Below are positions 45,082-56,668 of a stretch of 64,000 nt of DNA, piece after piece; within the stretch, counting starts at the first letter, position 1, and each line of letters opens with the position of its first letter. The position numbers and the translations under genes are program-made. Origin of the DNA: Termitomyces sp. T153 (Eukaryota; Basidiomycota; Agaricomycetes; Agaricales; Lyophyllaceae); contig JACKQL020000052.1 in NCBI GenBank assembly GCA_018296165.2, positions 310,001-374,000 on the forward strand, written 5' to 3'. The notes under the pieces were generated by a model. It searched no databases. It was given only the letters and a program-made list of their open reading frames with translations, and was not told the DNA's origin.

Positions 45082-47515
45082 TGACCTTACCCCGTCCGTG
45101 ATGCCCGCATTATCTCCGCACACACAATCAAATAACTCCGATGTCTATGGTCTACCCGCGCCGGGGAACCCTTATGATTCATACGGCCCTGCCCAATTTG
45201 CCGAGGCACATTGAGTCGTGGATCCGACACCAAACGTCCCCTCTGCTCCAGTTACTTTCATACAACGGCTCCCCCCACGGACACCTTCCCCAGCTCACAC
45301 CCAACTCCCAACCCCTCGCGCAAACCGCCAACTCATCTTCCACCCCACCCCTACACTCCCCGCCAACTCCGCTCTCTCGCACAAAGTCGACCCCGACATC
45401 ACCCAAAGAATAACATCCTAAAGCCTGGCGACCATCCGATCGAATGAGTAACAAGGTCTCCGGCACCGCGCCAGCCCTCCGACCCACAATAATGCCAACC
45501 TGCCATGGAACAGTCACCCACAGCGCAAGGATCGCCAGCTACAAAGAAACCACTGAGAACGCGCTTCCCCGAAGCCCGCCTGTGGATTCACCGGCCCCCC
45601 AGCAACCCCGCAGACCGACGAACGCGATTAATCACCAACAACATCACCAAACCCTATTATCGACCCCCTCCAAGGAACTAAACCCTCCGACAACTAACCC
45701 CGAAACCACCGAAACCAAGCTCGAATCCACCACAGGACAAGAACCTCAGACCTAGGCTATGCTCCAACCCCGTGACCTGCTTCCGGACCTCGATCGATCG
45801 GCCGTCACCTCCGCCCAACAAATGAAGGGGCCCCGACTTCCCCGACCCGACCCTGACAACCCCGGAACAGGACCAAAACATCCCCGAACTTACACTCCGC
45901 CACCAGACTACGCCACCTCCCACGAAGGAATCCCCAGCATAGGGGCCACCCCGAACTAACTATAGGGAAAAAGGACCCTATACGAAGTAGTTCCCTAAGT
46001 GCTCTAAATTCGCTGACATGTTCATATAAGGGAGGGAGAAGCCCCACCATCATCCAGAAAACAACGATCGGCCATTTAAGCGACCCGACAACCCCAAGGG
46101 CACGCGCTCCCATATCCTCAAAAGACCTCCCCCATCTGGCTCGACGACCCCAAAACGACCCCGCGCCAGCCCGAAACAGTCCCACCCAGACCCCTCCGAA
46201 CCCATCAATCCAGCTCCGGACCCTGTCGACACGACTCCAGGGCCTCCGCTCCGACCCCGACATCTGACCAAGAAAACTCACAGCGCCGGCTCGACAACGA
46301 TGCCCTGGTAGCCCCAACTCCGCAACAGGAATCACCACCCACTCCGAACCCCGCCCCTACACCGGAATATGTCCGCCCGAACAGGGACCACATCACCGGG
46401 GCCTCCAGACAAGCTGGCAGTGCCTCCCCCCACTATCACCCCTGCACTTGCACAATCTCCGGACCGCTCCGGAACACGAACGAAGAGTAAATCCGACCCT
46501 GCCACATCTCCCGGGGAGCCCCACTCCAGTGCCCTCCCGCGGCCGACCTTCCGCCGCCCCAACAACCATGAACAACCAACAAACCCCCACCAAGTGACCC
46601 TTGAGTCGACTCCGGGACCACCCACTCCTTCCCGATGAAGGAACCACCGACCCCCGAACCTCCGAACTCGAGGAAGTATCAGAAACACGTAAGACCCCCT
46701 TTGTCCGCCGCGGGCTTACCTTTGGTCAGGAGAGCAATATCACGTAGATGACCCGGAACCCCAAATTGGGCCCCGGACCCGAAGGAACTGGTTGGGACTG
46801 ATCACCCCGCATCCTACCCCCTCGGTCATCGACACTCCGGAGCACACCAAAGCGCCACCCGAAGCAGGCCCGCCCACAGACGCAGCACTCCAAAACACAA
46901 CCCCGACCCGGACCGACTATACTGCGAAGACGAACCCCGCCTCACCCAACCCCGCCAATAAAAAAGGGCCCGCCCGCCTTCACCACCAATACCGACGTAA
47001 GGGCTAGACCATGGGAAGACCCCCATTACCCCCCGCCCACCACACCGCCAAGACAACCAAAGCCCCGAACCCGTTGGGCGCCGTACAAAATTCAAAGGCC
47101 ACCCTCTACTACCAAAACGGCGCACGTCCCCTACACCCCCAGTCGAAAATTTCCAAGAAACGAACTCAACGACACCGCCCGAAATGCCGGGGACCCCACC
47201 GGAGAACTCCCACCAACCCCGACAGACCCCGGGAGCCCTCCTGCGATGCCCCGCCCCGTCCCGACAAACCCCGGGACTAGCCAGCGCAGACGGCACTAGC
47301 GGGCGTAACCCCCGCCTCTGAACTCACTAGGGATTCCACTCCCTCTCACACCCCTGCGTGTTTCGCTTACTTTGCCCTCAGACAAAACTAAAAATCTCAC
47401 TTCACACGCCCAGGGACCAAGAAGTGACATGTTCGCGTACAAAAAAAAATCATATATACAATAGGCGGGAAGGCAGCAAGTCCAAGAGCGACAAGAAACG
47501 AGGCCCACACCCACC
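45082..47515 (+). pseudogene. B2 internal gag/pol-derived non-coding region
   Basis: Almost identical to B1 34070-36450: a gag-like start near 45102 that stops early, no RT or integrase motifs, and a small pol trace near 45982. I interpret no real gene on the plus strand. Confidence 0.6.
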
Positions 47516-48646
47516 TCACTCCCTCCCCGAACCTCCCGGAAACCCAACCCCCAGGTCGACCTCCATCTGGGCCCGCACCACCGCTAGGATCTCCGCCAAC
47601 CCAGGCAATGCCTCCCCCGCATCGGCCGCCACCTCCCACCACGACCCCGGGGCCACCGCATTGCGTCGCCGATGCCCCGCCAGCAACCTCTCCAACCGCG
47701 CCATTCCCTGCTGCAACTCCGGAGGCTGGACCGCGGACCCCTGCGTCAACCCGTCCTGAATCGACGCGAACGCCGCGGAGGCACCGTCCAAGAGGACCCG
47801 ATGCTCCCGCACCCAGCCTAAACTCCGAAAATGAACCGTCAATAACGAACGAAGGAACGGGAGACAACTCACGAAGAATCCCCGCGCGACCCGAGGCGGC
47901 CTCGTTGGCCAACCAATCCTCCCTCCGCCTCGCCGCCTCCAGCTCCGCCCACAACGCATCCCCCTCCGGAACTCGTCCCCGCCCCTCCGCTTCCCCCGCG
48001 GGTTGCCCCTCCACCTGCGCCAGACGCTCCCGCAGACCCCGCACCTCTAGCGCCCGCTCCGTCGCCACGCGCACCGAAGTATTCCTCTCCCGCTCCATCG
48101 CTTCCTTCTCCGTCCGCGCCGCGTCACGATCCTCCCTCGCCCGGCGGAGCTCCCCCTCCCGTACTGCCAACGACGTCGTCAAGGCCTCCACCTGCTTGCG
48201 AAGGAAGACCTCCGTGATTGAAGGAATCGGCGCGGAGGGACTCGACGACCGCTCCGAGGGAACGCCAGGGACAGGGGAAAAGAGGGAAGACTCGGGCGGC
48301 CCCGCCGACAACTCGCGCCCACGCAGCCTCTTGCTGGGTCCCGCCCCCGAGGGTGGGGAAGCTCGACGCTTTCCCCGAACCACCACCGAAGACGCCCCCT
48401 TCCCCTTTGGCAACGCGGGACGAAACTTGGTCCGCTTCGGAACCCCCGGAAAGTCCACCACTACTACTACGGACGACTCTACCGGAACCCCGTTAACCAT
48501 CCCGAAAAAAAAATTCGACAACACTTACGACTCCGGTCCCTAACGCTACCCCGGCGCCGACGCTCGAACTCCTCACCCCCACTGTCATACACCACCACCT
48601 CGTCTAAATCGGCGGGAGAAACCACTGGAACGCTGGGGGAAGACAT
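47516..48646 (-). CDS. B2 antisense accessory protein (coiled coil, no zinc cluster)
   Basis: Exons 48646-48529, 48478-47873 and 47817-47516 on the minus strand give 341 aa with the same splice sites as in B1. I noted only one clear residue difference from B1 near the C-terminus (MEVDLG against MEVNLG). The organisation is as for the B1 gene: acidic start, basic GPSKRLRG region, Arg/Glu-rich coiled coil, conserved REDWLANEAASGRAG and REHRVLLDGASA blocks. Function unknown. Confidence 0.7.
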
Positions 48647-48856
48647 GACGAAATTTGGGAAACCCCGGGGCACGCCCAAAGCTTTAAATTGAGTGAGGAG
48701 GACCCTGACGAAACGGCGGCCGCGCTTCGACTTCGCCTCCCACGCCGCTATCACTCGCTGCGGATTGATCAATATTGCTCGGCTTCGACTCCCACGCCCC
48801 GCCGATCCCCGTCCTGCCCCGCGTCTCGAAGGGTCTCGACGCTGAAAGGGGGGTGA

Positions 48857-50021
48857 TGTCACGACCCATTCCCCAAAGCCCCGCACATCGTCCATCAAAC
48901 CCCCGAACCCCCAAAAGGACCCCCAACGCTCCGCCGAACTTCCGCCCATGCCCACGCCTACTTCGGCTAACTCCGACACATCCCCGGCTAACTCCAACGG
49001 CCCCCTGGCCAACTTCGGTGCCTGCCCCGCAGCCACTGACACTTACCCTGAGCTTCCCAAACCCCGAGAACCACCCCCGCTACTCCTGATCTTCGCCCAC
49101 CCATCATTAACTCAACACCCTGCTTCCTCCGACCTATTCCGGAATATCACGACAACCTCGGAACAACCCGCGATCCCATCAACGTATCAGCGCGGCACGA
49201 TCTTCGATCACAACCGACACCCGCCCGCTCCGTCAAGCCCCGCCAAGCCCCGCCGCCACAGCCGACGTACCCCGAAGTCCTCTGGTAGTCAGTATATAAG
49301 TCATCGAGTAGCTCTTCGTACCCCGGTCTTGATATTGCTTAACGTTACCTATGGTCTGATTGCTTCCTTTTTGTGTTTCGTGTTCGTTTTCGTGTCTTTT
49401 TCTCCTTACTCTCAGTTTCCCGGTCTTATCTCAGTCTCCCGATCTTATCTCAGTCTCCCGGTCTTATCTCAGTCTCCCGGCCTTGTCTCGTCCCCTTTTC
49501 GTTATCGTTCTCGTTATCGTTTCGTACCTCCACTCGAATCTACTCTTGTTCCATAATGTCTCGTCCAACGCCGTCTCGGTGACGTCGTCTGACCCTTGTG
49601 CCCAATTCTTCATCAACCCTAACGACCTCACGAACTCCGCGATTATAATTACGAACCCCGACACCCCTTACCAGGTCCGAACCTCACTCTTCGCTCGGTC
49701 CCGGACTCCATCAACTCCAAATGATCTCCCATCAAACCCCGGCTCCGCCCCCATTGATCACACAGCCACCTACTCCCTTGCTTCCGCAAATCTCCCGTAC
49801 GGCCTTCTGCCTGAACCCCGCCAAGACCGTCTCATTTCCCCACAATCCGACTTCTCCGGACCTTCCCGGATCTGTCTGGATCACATCTCCCCAATTACCC
49901 GTGCAAACCACCAGGACCCAGAATGTCTTTGAGTGTCCGGTCACCAATGCAGGGGAATCACGCCCGCCTAGTAAGGACTCGCCCAGTGCAGCTGCGCCCC
50001 CGAGGTCAGCGGACCCTGACA
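48857..50021 (+). repeat. B2 3' LTR
   Basis: 1165 bp, same ends as the 5' LTR, with a few substitutions and one extra CTCCCGGTCTTATCTCAGT-type repeat unit compared with the B2 5' LTR. Confidence 0.9.
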
Positions 50022-50026
50022 GAGTC

Positions 50027-50377
50027 CCCAACACAAATCGGCCCCCGGGACAGCGACCACCCGCCCAGCTCAACGCCGCCGACCTCCACGACACCCCAGT
50101 ACCTCCGGATACCAATCCCGACGACCGCGACGACAGCCTGGACCCCGCCAATGATCAGGAAGCCCTATGCGCAAACAGGATCCAGGACAGTCAGTGGATT
50201 GACGTGCCGGAAGAAACGCAGGAGAAACGACGGAAGGAGGGCGCGTGCATCCTATGTGGTGAGCAGGGACATTTTATTCGCAATTGCCCTAAACGACAGG
50301 TGATGGGACGCGCCGTGTGGACGATCGACGGAGAAGACTGTAACTACCAGTTCACGGAAAACGAGTCGGCGGTTTAG
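50027..50377 (+). CDS. gag: Element A Gag, C-terminal part with CCHC zinc knuckle
   Basis: Continuation of gag after B2: an open 116-codon segment ending in TAG. It contains the zinc knuckle [14 protein letters not shown] (C-x2-C-x4-H-x4-C), the usual nucleic-acid-binding end of nucleocapsid, and ends ENESAV. The pol frame is open in -1 from 50344, so gag and pol overlap by 34 nt. Confidence 0.88.
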   Translation, partial: PNTNRPPGQRPPAQLNAADLHDTPVPPDTNPDDRDDSLDPANDQEALCANRIQDSQWIDVPEETQEKRRKEGACILCGEQGHFIRNCPKRQVMGRAVWTIDGEDCNYQFTENESAV

Positions 50378-50451
50378 GTCTGGAAGACGCACTAGACCGC
50401 GGACCACATCCCGACGTCTTCTCCGCCCCAGCCACACTTCTCCGCGCAACG

Positions 50452-53400
50452 ATGCTCGCCCCGGACAACCCCCCAGCACACCTCCCCTCCCACTCCTCCA
50501 CAAACCTCCTCCTCCGCACCACTCTCCCTTTCACCGACAAGCCCGTCCCCACACTAGTCGACAGCGGTGCCACCGATAACTTTGTTGACGAATCCCTGGC
50601 AGCGCTTGCCCCACAACCCCTCCGCCGTCTCCCCGCCCCGATCCCCCTCAAACTCTTTGACGGAGACTCTACTCCAGCGGGAGATATCACTCATTGCCTA
50701 GAAACGACCCTGACCTTCGCCGACGGACAACGGCAAGAACTCCGGCTACTCGTCACAAAATTACACCCCTCCGCCCCCGTCGTCTTAGGGTTCTCATGGC
50801 TCCGCTCCACCAACCCCCGCGTCGATTGGCCCAGTCTCACCCTACGCCTCGACCGGGACAACCCCGCCGATTCTGGGCTGGTACCCTTCCATGTCCCACC
50901 CCCCTCCGAGAGCTCCGAGGCCACGATCAACCAACCCCGGACCCCGCCGCAACTTCGCTCTAGATCTGCGCGATCATTCGTCATCTATGTCCGACTTGGC
51001 GGCTCGCTCAAGGAGCTTCCCGCCCTCATAGACAGCGGCGCCTCCGGTGTCTTCGTCAGCAATCAACTCGACCTCCGACGCAACGACCTCGACAAACCCC
51101 TCGAGCTCCAACTCTTCGATGGGAGCCCCGCCACGACAAGAATCACGCAGTACCACGACGACACCCTCACCCTCGACAACGACCTGCAGTTCCAGGCCCG
51201 ACTCCTCGTTACCCAGCTACCCCCGTCGACCCCGATCGTGCTCGGACTCCCGTGGCTGCGAGACGTCAACCCCGACATCAACTGGAAGAACCTTACCATG
51301 CAATTCCCCGGCCCTGAAGCAAGGTTAGCAGCCGCCATCCACCTCCGCTTCCAACCTATCCCGGACCCCGACGCCACCCCGGATCCGACTGCTACATCCA
51401 CAGGACCCGACCCCGTCGACTCCGGAAACCTCGACATTAAAATCATCGGCGCCGTCCCCTTCGCGCGCCTCCTACGGGAAGGCACCCCCGCCTTCCAGTT
51501 GCAAGTCACGCCGGCCCTACCGGAGAAATACCTCCGCGCAGGGACTATCACGCCAGAAAGGAAGACGGAGGAACAGATCCTATCCGAAGTAGTTCCCCCG
51601 GAGTATCATGAATTCGCTGACGTGTTCTCCGAAGGAAGTGCCAAGGAACTCCCTCCGCACCGCTCCTACGACCACCAGATCGACCTCGAAGAAGGCACCT
51701 CACCCCCGTTTGGCAAGATCTACAACATGTCCGAAATCGAGCTCTGGGCCCTGAAGGAGTACCTCGACGACATGCTCGGCAAAGGTTTCATACGTCCCTC
51801 GATCTCCGCGGCTGGCGCCCCGGTTCTGTTCGCCAAGAAAAAAGACGGATCCCTCCGACTCTGTGTGGATTATCGGGGACTCAACAAAGTCACCAAGAAG
51901 AACCGGTACCCCCTCCCCTTAATTGGAGACCTTGTTGATCGCCTTCGCAGCGCCAAGATTTACACGAAAATCGACCTTCGTTCCGGCTACAACAATGTCC
52001 GGATCGCCCTGGGGCATGAATGGAAGACCGCCTTTCGCACCCGCTACGGCCTCTTTGAGTATCTTGTAATGCCCTTCGGAATGACTAACTCCCCCGCCAC
52101 CTTCCAGTACTTCATGAACAACATCTTCCACGACATGAACGACGTCTTTGTCATCGTGTATTTGGACGATATCCTGATCTATTCGAATTCGCCCGCGGAG
52201 CATTCGGAGCACGTCCGCCGTGTCCTGGAACGGCTCTGAGAGTATCACCTTCATGCTAAACCCGAAAAGTGCTCATTCCACACAGCGGAAGTCGAATATC
52301 TCGGGGTCATCATCACCCCCGACGGTGTGCGCATGGATCCCGCCAAGGTCGACGCAATACTCAACTGGCCCTCCCCGCGGAACGTCAAGGAGGTACAGTC
52401 ATTCTTGGGGTTTGCTAACTTCTATCGCCGCTTCATCGACAACTACTCCGGAATTACCAAGCCCCTCAACCGGCTCACAAGGAAGGACACCCCTTGGGAT
52501 TGGGACAGCAAGTGCCAGAGCGTATTCCTCCTCCTGAAGAAGGCCTTCACCTCCGCTCCGGTCCTCCGCCATTTCGACCCCTCCCTACCGATCGTGCTCG
52601 AATGTGACGCCTCCGACTACGCTATCGCCGGGATACTCTCCCAGTCGAACTCGGAGGGCAAGGATCTCCGCCCCGTCGCATTCTACACCCGATCAATGAT
52701 CCCCGCGGAACTCAACTACGACATTTACGACAAGGAACTCCTCGCAATCGTCGAAGCCTTCCGTCAGTGGCGGGCCTACCTCGAGGGGTCCCCGCACCGC
52801 ATCCAAGTCTACTCCGACCACAACAACCTGCAATATTTCACGACCACGAAACAGCTCAGCCGCCGCCAGGCTCGATGGTCCGAAACCCTCTCGGAGTACG
52901 ATTTTACCATTCACTACCGCCCCGGGCGACTCGGCGCAAAGCCCGACGCCCTCACTCGAAGACCCGACGTGTATCCGAAGAAATCGTTCGAAACCGAACG
53001 AAATGCATTTAACCATCGAGTGGTAATCCCACCTGAACATCTACATGCCGTGCTGATTTTAAACGAAGAAGGAATCCTCCAGCAAATCAGGAATTCACCC
53101 CCGGACCCCTTCTTCAACCAGCACGACCCCCGCAACAACCCCGACGAGTCGAGCGTAGACAACCCCTTTTCGCTATCCCCGGACCACCGCCTGCTGCTCC
53201 GAAGTGGACGAATCTACGCCCCGGACCACAAGTCCATTCGCCTCGACATACTCCGGCAGCACCACGATCACAAGCTCCGGGGGCACCCAGGAATTCGTAA
53301 GACCCTTCAACTCATCTCCCGGACTTATTTTTGGCCAGGAATGAAGAAGGACGTCACGCGATACGTGAGGGCCTGCGAGCCCTGCCTACGGGCCAAAGTC

Positions 53401-54528
53401 CCCCGCCATCGCCCCCACGGACTACTGAAACCCCTCCCCGTTGGTCGCCGCCCCTGGTCTTCGATATCGATGGATCATATCGTCGAACTCCCCGATTCCG
53501 AAGGTTTCGACGCAATCCTGGTCGTCGTCTGCCGCCTTACCAAGCAAGCCCTCTTTATTCCCTGCCACACCACTGACACCGCCCCGGATTTCGCCAAACT
53601 ATTTTTAGAACACATATTCTCCAAACACGGGCTTCCCGACGACATCGTCTCCGACCGTGGGCCCCTATTCGTGTCTCATTTCTGGAAATCGCTGTGCAAG
53701 GCGCTCGAGATCAAGACCAGCCTCTCTACCGCCTATCACCCGGAAACCGACGGGCAAACCGAGCGCGTAAACCAGACGTTAGAACAGTACCTTCGCCTCT
53801 ACGTTAACTATTTACAGAACGACTGGCGCGCGGAGCTCCCCCTCGCCGAATTCACCTACAACAACACGCCTCATTCCGCCACCGGAGTTTCCCCCTTTTA
53901 CGCCAACAAGGGCTACAATCCCCGACTCACACTGTCCCTCAAGGACATCCCCTCCCACGTTGCCCACGAAGTCGCCGAGGACCTCCGGTCCCTCCACCAA
54001 TTCCTCCGGGACGAGATCGACACCGCCAACCAAGCCTACTCCAAGCATGCCGACGCCCGCCGCCAGCCGACCCCCGACTGGCCCCCCGGCACCTTGGTCT
54101 GGCTCGACCGACGAAATCTTAAGACCCGGAGGCCCTCTATCAAACTCGACCACAAACGCCTCGGTCCATTCAAGATCCTCCGGAAGGTCTCCACCCACGC
54201 TTACAAACTCGACCTGCCTCCGGGTCTAAAGGGTCTCCACCCTGTATTCCACGTTTGACTCCTTGAAAGGCACGCTCCAGACCCCTTCCCCGGCCAACGC
54301 CCCAGCCGACCGCCCCCCGTCGAAGTCGAGGACGAGTACCACTACGAGGTCGACGAGATCCTCGACTCCCGGGTAGTTCGCGGCCGACTCCAGTACTTGG
54401 TCCGATGGAAGGGCTACGGGCCTGAGGACGATACGTGGGAGCCCCGAAGGAACCTCGACAGAGCCCCCGACGAAATCCGGGACTTCCACCGACGGAATCC
54501 CGCCAAGCCCCGGAACCCCCGGGACTGA
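50452..54528 (+). CDS. pol: Element A Pol: PR-PR-RT-RNase H-integrase-chromodomain, two in-frame TGA
   Basis: One frame of 1358 codons interrupted by TGA at 52237-52239 and 54256-54258; the frame is open upstream to 50344. Domains: a first retropepsin with VDSGAT (Asp 37), a second with IDSGAS (Asp 194), each followed by a VLG..WL flap-type block; reverse transcriptase with [18 protein letters not shown] and YLDD (residues 570-573); RNase H with DASDYA (Asp about 719) and [10 protein letters not shown]; integrase with an HHCC finger ([14 protein letters not shown]), the DDE catalytic triad and GPFKILRK; and after the second TGA a chromodomain ([17 protein letters not shown]). The chromodomain places it among chromoviruses, which target heterochromatin. 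Both stops are best explained as CGA to TGA. Confidence 0.92.
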
Positions 54529-54758
54529 CCCAACACAGATGGCAATAGTGGGCGTAACCCCCGCCTCTGGGTTCACCAGGGATTCAACTCCCACCAATAC
54601 TCTCCTACGTGTTTCCACTTACTCCTCTCCTCGCTCGATCTGAAACTCCTCACACTCAGCAGAGGGTCCAAAGACTGTATAGGCACAAACGATGTACAGG
54701 TATATACTTGAACAAGAAAGGGGCAGGGAACAAGTCAGCGACGGGGTCCGAATTCCCC
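54529..54758. other. Short region between pol and antisense gene of A
   Basis: 230 bp between two convergent 3' ends. It contains the GGCGTAACCCCCGCCTCTG block that is also kept in B1 and B2, and presumably the polyadenylation signals of the antisense gene. Confidence 0.4.
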
Positions 54759-56454
54759 TCACTCTCCCTCCTCCTCCGACCCTAACCCCGCTACCCTTCC
54801 CACCATGACCACCTCCAACTGTGCCACTACCGCCGCCAGAACCTCGGGTTGCCCGGGGAGCGGTTCCCCCACGTCCGTCGCTATCTCCCACCACGCCCCG
54901 GGGTCTGCCGTCGCCCTCCGCCGATGCCCTGCCAACAGACGCCCCATCTGCGTTACCCCTTGGCCCAACTCCGGCGGAAGGTCCCCGGGCATCCTCGCCA
55001 ACCCATCGTGAATGGACCCCAGCGCTGCCGACGCCCCGTCGAGAAGGATGCGATGCTCCCGGGCCCAGTCTGTGGAACCCGAGTCAACGCTAGGGAAAAG
55101 AAGGCGGGACAACCACTCACGAAGCACTCCTCGCCGGCCCGAGGCCGCCTCGTTGGCGAGCCACTCCTCCCGCCGTCGCGCCCTCTCCGCCGCCGCCCGG
55201 ACTTCCCCAGCGCCGGAATCCTGCCGAGTCTCCCGTGCCCCTGGGTCCCCTGCCTGCTGCGCCGCCACTTCCGCCGCTTCCGCCCGCGCCTGCAAATGCA
55301 CTGTCCGCACCTCCAACTCCTGCAGACGCGATAATCGCTCCGTGGCAGTCCCGACGGCGACGTCCTTGTCCTTCCGCGCCAGGTCCCGTTCCCTCCGAAC
55401 CCCGTCTAACTCCCGTCGAGCCCCGTCCCTCTCCTCCCGTACCCCCTGAATCTCCCCCTCGCGTGCGACCAACAACCGTTCCAAGCCCTCTACCCGACGC
55501 CGCAGATAGGCCTCCGCAACCGACCACGACCCGTCCGCGGACTGCTCAACGGGGACTCCGGACGTAGGGGAATACACCGCGGAACCGGGGGGGCCCCCCA
55601 TTACCTGCTCGCCCCGCGCCCGCTTACTGGGACCCGCCTCGGGCGAAGGGGACGCCCTCCGTTTCCCCTTCTCCTGCCTGGCAGGGGCCCCCTCCTTCCG
55701 CCCACCCCGCGGAGGGCCCACCTTCATGACAGACGCGCTAACCCGTTCCCCCTCCCCAGCCCCGGAGCCCCTCCCCGACACCCTGCCCTTCCGTCCCTCC
55801 TCCAGCTGTGCTGCGACCCAACCCTGATCCCACCCTTGCTCCGCCGCGACGCAAACGGCCCGCCAACTCAGGGTGACGGAACACTTCTCGTGCCGCGAAC
55901 GGCACGGGAGGCACACCGACGTATCCCGCCGCACCCCCGATGCCGGTTCCTCAAACTCACACTGCTCCCCCCGTCGGGTACAAGACGCGCACTGCAAGGG
56001 CATGTTGGCCCGGGAGACACGAAACTAAGTGGCCACTCACCGGGGCCGCCGACTGACACCACTCGAGGGTGGGGGGACCCCTCGCCCGACCCACCGCCTC
56101 GGCAAACTGCTCCGGCGTCACCTCCGCCTGCACCACCCTCGAACCCTCTGGAACAAGTCGAACCACCCCCGGGCGAATGCCAGGCTTGGAACGCGTAGAA
56201 GTAACCACGCCCGCCGGGGGCTGCGTCGCATCCGCACCAGACGGTGGCCCTGAGGGACCAGCCACGGCCGCGGACAACTCTGCGAGGGGACAATCAGTGT
56301 TCTGGGATACATAGAACGGGCCGCACTCACGACTACGGTACATCGCCTCGACCCGACGGCGATCTCGGCGACCCTCTGAATCTTCGGAGGACGACGGCTG
56401 GGAAGGTGGGGACGGCGACCTAGATGCTGTGGGAGAATAAGCTGAAGAAGACAT
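54759..56454 (-). CDS. Element A antisense accessory protein: Zn2Cys6-like cluster plus coiled coil
   Basis: Four exons on the minus strand, 56454-56331, 56279-56041, 55991-55121 and 55069-54759, give 514 aa. The introns are 49-51 nt with GTGAGT donors and CGCAG/TGCAG/CACAG acceptors, and the same introns are seen in the decayed C copy. N-terminus MSSSAYSPTASRSPSP with acidic SSEDSEG; a VTPEQFAEAVGRARGPPTLE block; then two C-x2-C-x6-C halves (CASCTRRGEQC and CLPCRSRHEKC) separated by 15 residues, resembling a fungal binuclear zinc cluster. Next come a basic KRRASPSPEAGPSKRARG stretch, a long Arg/Glu coiled coil (about residues 270-390), EEWLANEAASGRRGVL, and REHRILLDGASAALGS. It could be a DNA-binding regulator, but that is inference. 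It lies opposite to gag-pol, 215 bp from the 3' LTR. Confidence 0.75.
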
Positions 56455-56655
56455 CGCAACAAGCTGGCGGGCTCCTGGGTGCGTCCACCCCTTTTTAATG
56501 AATCAAGAAGGGGCCCCTGACGAACGGCGGCCGCACCTCGACTTCCTTCCCCACGCCGCCGCCGCTCGCTGCGGTTTGATCAATATTGATCAACTTCGAT
56601 TCCCACGCCCCACCGATGCCCGACTCGCTCCCCGCGTCTCGAGGGTCTCGACGCT
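56455..56655 (-). promoter_or_regulatory. Leader/promoter of the antisense gene in A
   Basis: Features upstream of ATG 56454 on the minus strand: a TATA-like ATTAAAAAG about 40 nt upstream, GCGGCCGC at 56527-56534, and a perfect 18-bp palindrome TTGATCAATATTGATCAA at 56576-56593. The palindrome core and GCGGCCGC are also present in B1 and B2 at the equivalent place. Confidence 0.45.
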
Positions 56656-56668
56656 GAAGGGGGGGTGA
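56656..56668 (+). promoter_or_regulatory. Element A polypurine tract
   Basis: GAAGGGGGGGTGA immediately precedes the 3' LTR. The equivalent in B1 is GAAAGGGGGGTGA at 37779-37791. It primes plus-strand DNA synthesis in the family. Confidence 0.75.

Larger units (their letters stand above)
43923..50021 (+). mobile_element. Element B2: non-autonomous copy nested in gag of A
   Basis: 5' LTR 43923-45068, internal 45069-48856, 3' LTR 48857-50021, target duplication GAGTC (43918-43922 and 50022-50026). It is nearly identical to B1 throughout. It keeps a 51-nt stretch near 47332-47382 that B1 lacks. Gag and pol are degenerate; only the antisense accessory gene is intact. Confidence 0.92.
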
